A stretch of 49,479 nucleotides of DNA, taken from assembly GCA_016208165.1 (NCBI GenBank), contig JACQYL010000137.1:1-49479 (forward strand). The letters are read 5' to 3'. Source of the DNA: Deltaproteobacteria bacterium (lineage in GTDB: Bacteria; Desulfobacterota; Desulfarculia; JACQYL01). Positions 18,726 to 24,876 of this stretch are shown here, piece by piece. How positions within the stretch are numbered: the stretch's first letter is position 1; each line of letters begins with the position of its first letter. The notes below the pieces were generated by a model. That model saw nothing but the letters and a program-made list of their open reading frames with translations, did not search any database and was not told the origin of the DNA. The position numbers were made by a program, and so were the translations under genes.

Positions 18726-18740
18726 TAGTGTCCTAATTTG
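18726..18740 (+). repeat. Left terminal inverted repeat, 15 bp
   Basis: TAGTGTCCTAATTTG is the exact reverse complement of 21712-21726. The transposase stop codon TAG (minus strand, 18735-18733) lies inside it. Identity ends at base 16. Confidence 0.92.
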
Positions 18741-19573
18741 CCGCCCTCAAAAAATCTTCTATAATCCACAATCGGTCGGTGACTTGCTCTTCCGTGGCAG
18801 GAGTCACTTTCAATGTCTTGTGAATCCTCACAAAATTGTAATAGGCAGAGTGAAGAGCAACAACGGCCTTCAGGTTTTCAAGTTTCTTACTGAACGCATT
18901 CGTTAGCCGAGTAAAAAGGCGCATGGACATTCTGATTGTAAGATTTTGTCTTTCCAAAAAAGAAGGTGAAGATTTTGTTAGGATCGGAGTTTCCCGCGAT
19001 TTTCCTTTTTTTCCATGGCGATCGCCTCTGGGGGGAGACCGTACCTACCCGGTCCAATTGGTCGCTCCCCGTAGGACCTTACAATCTACGCATAATCCAC
19101 TTCTGCGCCAAAGCTTTCCTCAACGGCATCGACGCGTTGGCAAAGCATATCTGAGCTTAACTGGATACGGGTAGTCAGGGAAGAGCGAAGGTCGGAAATG
19201 ACGTCTCTGGCTGTCTCAATATTACGTCTTGCGATCTGAATGGTTGGAACGAGCACAGTGTCAGAGTCAAGCGCAACCCACGTCCAAAAGTCGCCCATTT
19301 CAAAAGGGTTATCCGCCCTGTTAAGGTGTGGTTTCTTGTTGCCGAAAAAAGTCCAAATTTCGTCCAACTGGATGCTCTCGCACTGAAGGCCCTTCATGGT
19401 TTTATTCGGAAGTTTTTGACAGCCTTCCCATGTAGGCACCAAAAGGCGTGTAATCGTATCCCTGCGGACCCCTGTCATTTGCTCAGTGGATCTAATGGGG
19501 CAACCTTCCACCCTGTGGACGAGATAACTCCCTCTTGCTTTCGGAACTTCAATGGGAACTTCAAATTGTTCAT
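18733..19573 (-). pseudogene. IS1-family transposase, multiply interrupted
   Basis: Three reading-frame pieces on the minus strand together cover a one-ORF IS1-type DDE transposase. The N-terminal helix-turn-helix and DEIWTFFGNKK (first acidic residue) are in one frame down to 19089. Then QxxY-type sequence YA-stop-IVRSYG shows an amber codon TAG at 19088-19086 where homologues have Gln. The frame breaks again at a run of seven A (19012-19006), after which NSDPNKIF, LERQNLTIRMSMR and the C-terminus LHSAYYNFVRIHKTLKVTP follow in another frame to 18733. The expected start (ATG 19573, MNNLK) is itself out of frame with the first piece, so a third lesion lies near 19530-19555. The A7 run could be a programmed slip site, as in IS1, but the other lesions make the gene dead. 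Confidence 0.88.
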
Positions 19574-19615
19574 TGCGATGCCCCATTAAGCGTGTTATCT
19601 TGAAAAACTTGTTTA

Positions 19616-19689
19616 GTGGGGCCACTCGGGATCGAACCCGAGCAGTCGGGTGTAAACCCACAACTACGAGCGCCCAACTCTGGCCCCAC
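19616..19689 (-). pseudogene. tRNA-Val(UAC)-like relic
   Basis: On the minus strand GGGGCCA and TGGCCCC form a perfect 7-bp acceptor stem followed by discriminator A. Inside are a D-arm-like GAG-TTGGGCG-CTC, an anticodon-type loop TTTACAC (UAC, valine) on a stem with one mismatch, and a T arm with TTCGATC. The standard two bases between acceptor and D stem are missing, and the T loop carries one extra G. It is therefore probably a degenerate tRNA copy rather than a working tRNA. The outer 9-bp inverted repeat GTGGGGCCA/TGGCCCCAC could alternatively be a simple hairpin. It sits between the transposase and the cargo operon, upstream of both. Confidence 0.4.
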
Positions 19690-19744
19690 GTCTCAAGGGG
19701 AATAGGTTGTGTTCTCAACTTAATTCCCCTTTTATTTTGCGCAG

Positions 19745-19772
19745 TTGCCGTGTTCATAGAATGGAGTATAAT
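19745..19772 (+). promoter_or_regulatory. Candidate promoter of the cargo operon
   Basis: TTGCCG (19745-19750), a 16-base spacer and a perfect TATAAT (19767-19772) lie 60 bases upstream of the toxin gene. The whole stretch 19745-19831 is AT-rich and contains a second TATAAT touching the toxin start codon, so more than one start site is possible. Confidence 0.45.
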
Positions 19773-19831
19773 AATTTTATTATATTCGGCCAAGCGGGAA
19801 ATGCTTGCCAATATAAGATTTTTGTTATAAT

Positions 19832-20206
19832 ATGAGCATATGGAAGTTCAAAGTATTTCTTAGCAACCGAGAACTCGACACCTTCGAGGAGTGGTTGACT
19901 GATCAGGACAAAGAGGCTCGTGTAAGAATTAGGAATACTATCGCGTACTTGGCAAACATAGAAAGACACCAGTGGGGTAGGCCGTACTTTGCTCCGATAG
20001 GTAAAAGCATCTATGAAATCAGGGTTCAGAGCGGAAAAAAGCAATATAGAATTTTTGGCTGTTTTGGCTTCGGGCCTCAAACATTTACACTATTAATAGG
20101 AACAGGCAAAAAGGGAAAGACTTATACTCCAAAAGACGCGATAAAGACTGCCCAAAAAAGGCGCAAACTAATTGATGAGGATAGGGGCTATTTAGGTGAA
20201 TACTGA
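19832..20206 (+). CDS. RelE/HigB (Gp49-like) toxin
   Basis: A 124-residue basic protein with the Gp49/HigB branch pattern of RelE-type toxins, which are mRNA interferases acting at the ribosome. Visible features are an N-terminal helix region (FEEWLTDQDKEARVRIRNTI), the strand segment IYEIRVQSGKKQYRIF near 62-77, then FTLLIGTGKKGKTYTPKDAIKTAQKRR, the typical C-terminal helix. The ATG at 19832 has no Shine-Dalgarno sequence; a TATAAT abuts the start codon. It overlaps the antitoxin gene by 11 bases and comes first, the HigBA-like order. Cargo of the mobile element. The toxic activity is inferred from family. Confidence 0.85.
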   Translation: MSIWKFKVFLSNRELDTFEEWLTDQDKEARVRIRNTIAYLANIERHQWGRPYFAPIGKSIYEIRVQSGKKQYRIFGCFGFGPQTFTLLIGTGKKGKTYTPKDAIKTAQKRRKLIDEDRGYLGEY

Positions 20207-20753
20207 CGAAAGAGAAATCCTTAAGGAAGAATTAAAGGACAAAGAATACAGGGATATTTTTGTTTCTGTGACCGTCGATCAAACGATACCATTTCAGATT
20301 AGAACTATGAGGTTATCTAAGGATCGACATTGGACGCAAGAGGAGTTGGCCAAAAGGTCAGGTATGATGCAACCTAGAATTGCGGCCTGTGAGAATCCAA
20401 ACTATGGTAAATTTTCCCTACAAACTTTAAAACGAATAGCTGCCGCTTTCGATGTGGCCTTGATAGTTAGGTTTGCTCCATTTAGTGAGCTTGTTGAATG
20501 GAAAGCAAACCTATCACCTGATAGTTTCAATGTGAGAAATTTTGAAAATGAAGAACATTATTTTTATAGGATTACTGAAACAGAAACAACAGGTTCGCTT
20601 TCATTAAGAGAGGAATATTCAGGACCACAGGTAGATCAATCGCTAAAGTATAATGAACTCCCCAAATCGGCGTCGAACATATTGACTTTGTCGAGTGAAG
20701 GAAACCAAGCCATTCCGGAAATGCCCATAGAAAGAAAACGAGTAGCGCGATGA
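20196..20753 (+). CDS. XRE-family antitoxin with long C-terminal extension
   Basis: A 185-residue protein, predicted antitoxin and repressor of the operon. Residues about 33-85 form a lambda-repressor-type helix-turn-helix (WTQEELAKRSGMMQPRIAACE, then FSLQTLKRIAAAFDVALIV). The following 100 residues are not recognised and are longer than in usual HigA proteins. They may be the toxin-neutralising part or contact the two downstream products. GTG start at 20196 has AGGGG 8 bases upstream and lies inside the toxin gene, so expression is coupled. The stop overlaps the next start as ATGA. Confidence 0.85.
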   Translation: MNTDEREILKEELKDKEYRDIFVSVTVDQTIPFQIRTMRLSKDRHWTQEELAKRSGMMQPRIAACENPNYGKFSLQTLKRIAAAFDVALIVRFAPFSELVEWKANLSPDSFNVRNFENEEHYFYRITETETTGSLSLREEYSGPQVDQSLKYNELPKSASNILTLSSEGNQAIPEMPIERKRVAR

Positions 20754-21409
20754 ACCTATTATCTGTTAAACTGGCAAGGAGTATTTGGTTAGGACCGATT
20801 TCAGACCTAAACCCAAAAGGCATTAGTATCGCTCGAAGCCTATTTCCTTTTCTAATAGATACGTATAAATTTATGGAATACCCGTCTTCTACAAAAACTG
20901 AAGATCCACAAGCGGGACTTAAATTCGAGAACGGTGAGTTTGAAATCGATGGACATGACTATCCAATTCACATCAATTCTTTAACTCTATACCTTGATGG
21001 AATAACAGTTGATACTCACTCCTCTACCAATTATTCTGATGTCATTTTAGATAACGTACTTACAAAATCAGAGCAACTTTTTGGTGGACCTGTCTATGCT
21101 TCAATAATTAAGCAAAAATTATACGTTAGTGAGGTCTACGTTTCAACTGATCAAGTCTTGGAAAGACTCAACTCAAAACTGAAACAAATTTCTAACTATT
21201 TGATTAAATATTTTGGAAAAGAAATAAACTTTCAAGCTGGTGGTATTTCATTTTGGCCAGATCCAAAAAACAAGTTCAATCCAAGACCATTTGCTTTCGA
21301 AAGAGCGGTTGAAGCACCATTTTCGGAAAACAGATACTACTCAATAGCCCCAATACCAACCGACAAACATCTTGAGTTATTAGATAAACTAGAAATGATT
21401 CTAAGCTAA
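20750..21409 (+). CDS. Unknown protein, third gene of the cargo operon
   Basis: A 219-residue protein I cannot place in a family. It has no membrane segment or signal peptide and is mixed alpha/beta: an N-terminal half with strands (FENGEFEIDGHDYPIHINSL, LTLYLDGITVDTHSS) and a helical middle with VLERLNSKLKQISNYLIKYF, ending in a Leu-rich helix. It begins with an ATGA overlap with the antitoxin gene and its TAA overlaps the next ATG by one base. It is therefore translated as part of the toxin-antitoxin unit. Its base composition matches the other cargo, not the host. It may be a third toxin-antitoxin component or an independent passenger. Confidence 0.7.
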   Translation: MNLLSVKLARSIWLGPISDLNPKGISIARSLFPFLIDTYKFMEYPSSTKTEDPQAGLKFENGEFEIDGHDYPIHINSLTLYLDGITVDTHSSTNYSDVILDNVLTKSEQLFGGPVYASIIKQKLYVSEVYVSTDQVLERLNSKLKQISNYLIKYFGKEINFQAGGISFWPDPKNKFNPRPFAFERAVEAPFSENRYYSIAPIPTDKHLELLDKLEMILS

Positions 21410-21696
21410 TGAAGACCGAATTGAAAGAAGCCGTGGAGCAATTACATAACTGCAAAGCAGAGTGGTCTGAATCTATTCCAATTAACGAAACCTTTCAGGG
21501 TCACACAGTTTGGGAAGGTAAGGTTCAGGTTTTCGAACTATCAAGCCATCCGAAGGTTAAAAAGTGCTATGTTTGGTCTCACCCTATGGAAGGATCAGAC
21601 AAGAGTAAATTCTATGCCATTCTCCATCAAGGTCCTGTAGACTCCCCCGAGGCCTGCGTGCGGGCGGCAATCGTCAGTGAATATGGCGAAAAATAA
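21409..21696 (+). CDS. Unknown small protein, fourth gene of the cargo operon
   Basis: A 95-residue protein starting at the A of the upstream TAA (TAATG). It has no transmembrane segment. The central part VFELSSHPKVKKCYVWSHP followed by FYAILHQGPVDSPEACVRAAI looks like a compact alpha/beta domain, but I do not know its function. The stop lies 15 bases before the right inverted repeat, so the operon fills the element to its edge. Gene density and overlaps argue that all four cargo genes are kept together. Confidence 0.7.
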   Translation: MKTELKEAVEQLHNCKAEWSESIPINETFQGHTVWEGKVQVFELSSHPKVKKCYVWSHPMEGSDKSKFYAILHQGPVDSPEACVRAAIVSEYGEK

Positions 21697-21711
21697 TCCT
21701 TTCTGGAAATT

Positions 21712-21726
21712 CAAATTAGGACACTA
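21712..21726 (-). repeat. Right terminal inverted repeat, 15 bp
   Basis: CAAATTAGGACACTA, exact reverse complement of the left end of the element. Confidence 0.92.
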
Positions 21727-21738
21727 CCCACTCCCGGT
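21727..21738. repeat. Right target-site duplication, 12 bp
   Basis: CCCACTCCCGGT, identical to 18714-18725 and directly adjacent to the right inverted repeat. Twelve bases is longer than the 8-9 typical of IS1 itself but within what I recall for the family. Confidence 0.9.
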
Positions 21739-21788
21739 CGCAACCTCCTAGGACGAACTCCAAGGATCGAGCCGGATCTTCGTCAAAG

Positions 21789-23087
21789 TTAATTCAACAT
21801 CCGGTCCGGCAGCCACGTGGCCAGCGCCGGGAAAAGCACCAGCAGGGACACCACGACCATCTCCATAACCACGAACCAGGCCACCCCGGCGAATACCTGC
21901 CTCGACGGCAATCCGGAAACCCGTTTGATGATAATGACATTGGTGCCCACCGGTGGAGTGATCAGACTCACTTCGATCATCACCGTTACCACGATCCCGA
22001 ACCAGACGCCGTCAAACCCGAGTTTTGTGATCACCGGAAAAAAAACCGGAACGGTCAGCACCAGCATTCCGATCACATCCATCATACACCCCAGTATCAG
22101 GTATACCACCAAAATCGCCGTCAGTATCACGTAACGATTGGCGGGCAGCGAGATCACCCAGTCGGCAAACGACACGGTGAGCCCCGTGATGGATATGAAT
22201 TGCGTGAACATCGAGGCTCCCAGGAGGATGGCCACGATCATCGCCGTGAGGCGAATGGCCTGGCCCAGCGCTTCTCCGAGCACGTATCGGTCCAGCTTTC
22301 TTACGGCCGCCAATATGCCCAAGGCTCCCGCCGCTCCGATGCCCGCCCCTTCCGTAGGCGTAAACCAGCCCAAAAACATGCCGCCGATGACGAGCAAAAA
22401 TAGAAGGGTGACTCCCCAGACCCTCCAGGGCGCACGAAATCGTTCCCGCCAGGAAGATGTTGCTCCGCTCGGAGCCATGTTCGGATGGCGGACGGCCCGG
22501 AAATAAATCAGGCCGCTGAAAATCATCGCAGTCAGCAGTCCCGGAATGATTCCTCCCACGAAAAGGCGGCCTATGGATTCTTCGGCCAGAAGCCCGTACA
22601 GCACCATGGGAATGCTCGGGGGAATCAGGATGCCCAGGGTTCCGGCGGCCGCGATGGTTCCCACGGCAAAGGTGGGATCGTACCGATGGCGCTCCAGTTC
22701 CGGCAGGGCGATTTCCCCCAGGGTAGCCACAGCGGCTACGCTCGATCCGGTTACGGCTCCGAGACCCGCGGATGCGAACACCGTGGCAATACCCAACCCG
22801 CCGGGAACGCTTCCGAACCATTTGTGCATCACATCATACAGCTCCTCGGTGATACCCGATCGGAACGCGAATTGTCCCATCAAAATAAAGAGCGGTATAC
22901 AAGCCAGCACGAAGTGGGCCGTGTTACTGTACGCCACAATGGAAAAAGCGGCGATTCCCGCTTGCCAATTCGACAAGAGAGCAAACCCGGCGAGTCCCAC
23001 GCCGGCCATGGCAAAAGCGACGGGCACGCCCAGGGCCAAAAGAACGAGTAGGGCGACGAAGCCCCACACTCCGAACCACGGTTCCAT
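21789..23087 (-). CDS. dctM: TRAP transporter large permease (DctM)
   Basis: A 432-residue inner-membrane protein with about 12 hydrophobic segments, the large transport subunit of a tripartite ATP-independent transporter. It uses an ion gradient to import an organic acid delivered by the periplasmic protein. Family marks are the start GFVALLVLLALGVPVAFAMAG, the conserved ILIPPSIPMVLYG near 153-165 and PTEGAGIGAAGAL near 251-263. The ATG has GGGGGAG 2-3 bases upstream. It is the last gene of a UroD-like/dctP/dctQ/dctM minus-strand set, 9 bases after dctQ. Confidence 0.95.
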   Translation of the reverse strand: MEPWFGVWGFVALLVLLALGVPVAFAMAGVGLAGFALLSNWQAGIAAFSIVAYSNTAHFVLACIPLFILMGQFAFRSGITEELYDVMHKWFGSVPGGLGIATVFASAGLGAVTGSSVAAVATLGEIALPELERHRYDPTFAVGTIAAAGTLGILIPPSIPMVLYGLLAEESIGRLFVGGIIPGLLTAMIFSGLIYFRAVRHPNMAPSGATSSWRERFRAPWRVWGVTLLFLLVIGGMFLGWFTPTEGAGIGAAGALGILAAVRKLDRYVLGEALGQAIRLTAMIVAILLGASMFTQFISITGLTVSFADWVISLPANRYVILTAILVVYLILGCMMDVIGMLVLTVPVFFPVITKLGFDGVWFGIVVTVMIEVSLITPPVGTNVIIIKRVSGLPSRQVFAGVAWFVVMEMVVVSLLVLFPALATWLPDRMLN

Positions 23088-23096
23088 TCTCCCCCT

Positions 23097-23627
23097 TTAA
23101 TCATACAAACGGGGTTTTCGGATGATACCCAACTCGTACAGCAGAGAAACAACGAACTGTAGGCAAAACCAGGCGGAACCGATCACCATGGCCGTCTGGG
23201 GTAAGCCATGCGGGAGTCCCAGGTCCATGGTGGTGTCACCATGGCGGAAGGAAGCCGAAGCAAGTCGAAAACTAGCGAAGGCAAGGGATCCGAAGATCAT
23301 GAGGCCCAGGAAGATCGAGACCAGTCGCATCCCTTTTTGAAACCTCGGAGAAGCCCTTTCCAATAGGATCTCGACCCGTATGTGGTCTCCCTTCACCCAC
23401 GCAAACGAGAAACTGAAAAAGCAGAGAATGCAGAACGAGGTTTCCATGAGATCCATACCACCCTGTACGGCCAGACGCATTCTCCTGAAAACCACGTCCA
23501 GGAACACCAGCAGCATGAGAAACAGCATGAGCGTATTTCCCGCGAGAAAGAGCCATCGGCTCGCCTTTGTGACGAAATCCGCGCTTTTCTGAAGGGCGTG
23601 TCCGATGCTCACGGGGATCCTCTGCAT
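23097..23627 (-). CDS. dctQ: TRAP transporter small permease (DctQ)
   Basis: A 176-residue protein with four hydrophobic segments (about 26-48, 63-80, 100-122, 146-166), the small membrane subunit that pairs with DctM. VVFRRM after the first segment and FFSFSFAWVKGDHIRVE around the second fit the DctQ family. The ribosome site is weak. The start is 16 bases after the dctP stop. Confidence 0.9.
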   Translation of the reverse strand: MQRIPVSIGHALQKSADFVTKASRWLFLAGNTLMLFLMLLVFLDVVFRRMRLAVQGGMDLMETSFCILCFFSFSFAWVKGDHIRVEILLERASPRFQKGMRLVSIFLGLMIFGSLAFASFRLASASFRHGDTTMDLGLPHGLPQTAMVIGSAWFCLQFVVSLLYELGIIRKPRLYD

Positions 23628-23643
23628 CCATAAGGAACAACGA

Positions 23644-24702
23644 CTAGCGGTACGTCGGCTTCAGCGCATCGGTATCGCTCCAAAGCCGATACTCAGCCAT
23701 CAGCGTCTCCATGCGCGCCAGGGTCTCCTTGGCAGGCAGTCCTTCTTCTTCCAAATCCTGTAGCAGCTTTTCCCTGAGAGGTCTCACGGACGATTTCAGG
23801 GCATCGAGCTGCTCTGAAGTGGGCTCGTACACTTCCAGCCCTTTCGAAGCCAGATAGGAAAAGGTCGCCGCGTCCGTATCTTGATAATGGAAACCCGACA
23901 GGTAGGCGGCTTTGAGGCTCGCTCTCTCGACCCCTTTCTGGAGGTCCTCGGGAAGGCGTTTCCAGGTGTCCAGATTCATGCCCATGAAGAGATGATAGGA
24001 GAATAAGTCCAGTTTGAACACATACCGGCTGACTTCCTCCAGTTTGAACGATCTCGCCGCCCCGACGGGGAATACAATACCGTCTACAACGCTCCGCCGC
24101 AGGGCCAGATACATATCCCCGTGTTTCAATTGAACGGGAACAGCCCCCCATAACTTAAGCGCTTCGTCGGCAAATCCGCCGCATTTAAGCCTCAATCCCT
24201 TGAAGTCCTCCGGCGTCTCCACCTTTTTCTTCGATAGAAGGATTTGAAAATTGGGATCGCCCACCATGAACAGCAGCTTGATGTTCTGGGCTTCCAGGTT
24301 CGATGAGAAAGCATCGAGCATCCGGTTCAACACCCATGACGCCTCGGTCCCGTCCGAAAACAGGAAGGGAAGCGTGGTCAATTGAGCCAACGGAAAGGCG
24401 CCCGGATGCTGCGAAAGGTGGATATTGGCTATGTCGCAGACCCCGGCTCGGAGCTTCTGATATTTCTCTCCGGACCCGGCCAGCGTACCCGCGGGGAAAT
24501 AGGTGACTTTTATGCGCCCTTTGGACTCCCGACCGATGTCCCGCGCAAATTCGACCATCACATTGTTCATGTCATGGAGCACGGGCCAGTGCGTGGCCAG
24601 TTTCAGCGGGATCGGCTCGGTTTCCGCCGCAACGGCCCCGGTGCCTCCCGTGAGCCACGCAGCCCCCAGAATCACGATTGCCAGGAACACCCGTCGTCTC
24701 AT
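23644..24702 (-). CDS. dctP: TRAP transporter substrate-binding protein (DctP)
   Basis: A 352-residue periplasmic solute receptor. The mature protein is preceded by a signal peptide: MRRRVFLAIVILGAAWLTGG ending near VAAE. Family marks are KLATHWP near the mature start, SGEKYQKLRAGVCDIANI, then LRLKCGGFADEALKLWGAVPVQL with the receptor's conserved Arg (expected to bind the carboxylate), and VDGIVFPVG. ATG 24702 is chosen over 24753 because AAGGGGG stands 5 bases upstream and the signal peptide then starts properly. The ligand is unknown; the upstream UroD-like gene hints at a methylated or methoxylated compound. Confidence 0.93.
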   Translation of the reverse strand: MRRRVFLAIVILGAAWLTGGTGAVAAETEPIPLKLATHWPVLHDMNNVMVEFARDIGRESKGRIKVTYFPAGTLAGSGEKYQKLRAGVCDIANIHLSQHPGAFPLAQLTTLPFLFSDGTEASWVLNRMLDAFSSNLEAQNIKLLFMVGDPNFQILLSKKKVETPEDFKGLRLKCGGFADEALKLWGAVPVQLKHGDMYLALRRSVVDGIVFPVGAARSFKLEEVSRYVFKLDLFSYHLFMGMNLDTWKRLPEDLQKGVERASLKAAYLSGFHYQDTDAATFSYLASKGLEVYEPTSEQLDALKSSVRPLREKLLQDLEEEGLPAKETLARMETLMAEYRLWSDTDALKPTYR

Positions 24703-24795
24703 TCGAACCCCCTTCTGTGCTTTAAGGTCTCGGCCTTTTCCGATGTCGATCACAACGTTTGCTCTTCATACCGCTATCGTTTTCGCCCCCCGCAG

Positions 24796-24821
24796 GAGCC
24801 TGCCCTGAGCTTGTCGAAGGG
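24796..24821. repeat. Dispersed-repeat-like sequence (SLSKG type)
   Basis: The block containing CCCTGAGCTTGTCGAAGGG matches a short repeat I recall from intergenic regions of many bacteria (read in one frame it gives ALSLSKG). It lies in the 174-base spacer between the UroD-like gene and dctP. It may form a small hairpin (CCTGAGC against GTCGAAGG is imperfect). Copy number in this genome cannot be judged from one window. Confidence 0.5.
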
Positions 24822-24876
24822 TGGCGCCGACTTGAAATGTTTTGAAAGGGGGTTCCCCCCACTGAACTGTCGCAAC

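Larger units (their letters stand above)
18726..21726. mobile_element. IS1-type mobile element, 3,001 bp, with toxin-antitoxin cargo
   Basis: The boundaries are exact. Perfect 15-bp inverted repeats (TAGTGTCCTAATTTG at 18726-18740 and its reverse complement at 21712-21726) are flanked by a 12-bp direct duplication. Inside are a broken IS1-type transposase on the minus strand, whose stop codon lies within the left repeat, a tRNA-Val-like relic, and a plus-strand operon of four overlapping genes. Simple IS1 elements are about 0.8 kb, so about 2.2 kb is cargo. The interior is visibly AT-rich against a GC-rich host, pointing to recent transfer. With its transposase dead the element would need help in trans to move. 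The undamaged repeats and duplication suggest that insertion was fairly recent. Confidence 0.88.

Noticed and set aside
19086-19088. In-frame TAG read as pyrrolysine or recoding
   Set aside because: Homologues have Gln at this position (CAG to TAG is one change) and the gene has further lesions, so a nonsense mutation is simpler.
19586-19811. In-frame N-terminal extension of the transposase open frame to 19811
   Set aside because: It translates the tRNA-like hairpin and AT-rich promoter region; IS1-type transposases start near 19573, so the extension is an accident of the shifted frame.
22012-22821. Minus-strand frame of 269 codons within dctM
   Set aside because: Out-of-frame reading of the first dctM; Arg/Gly/His-rich with no fold signature.
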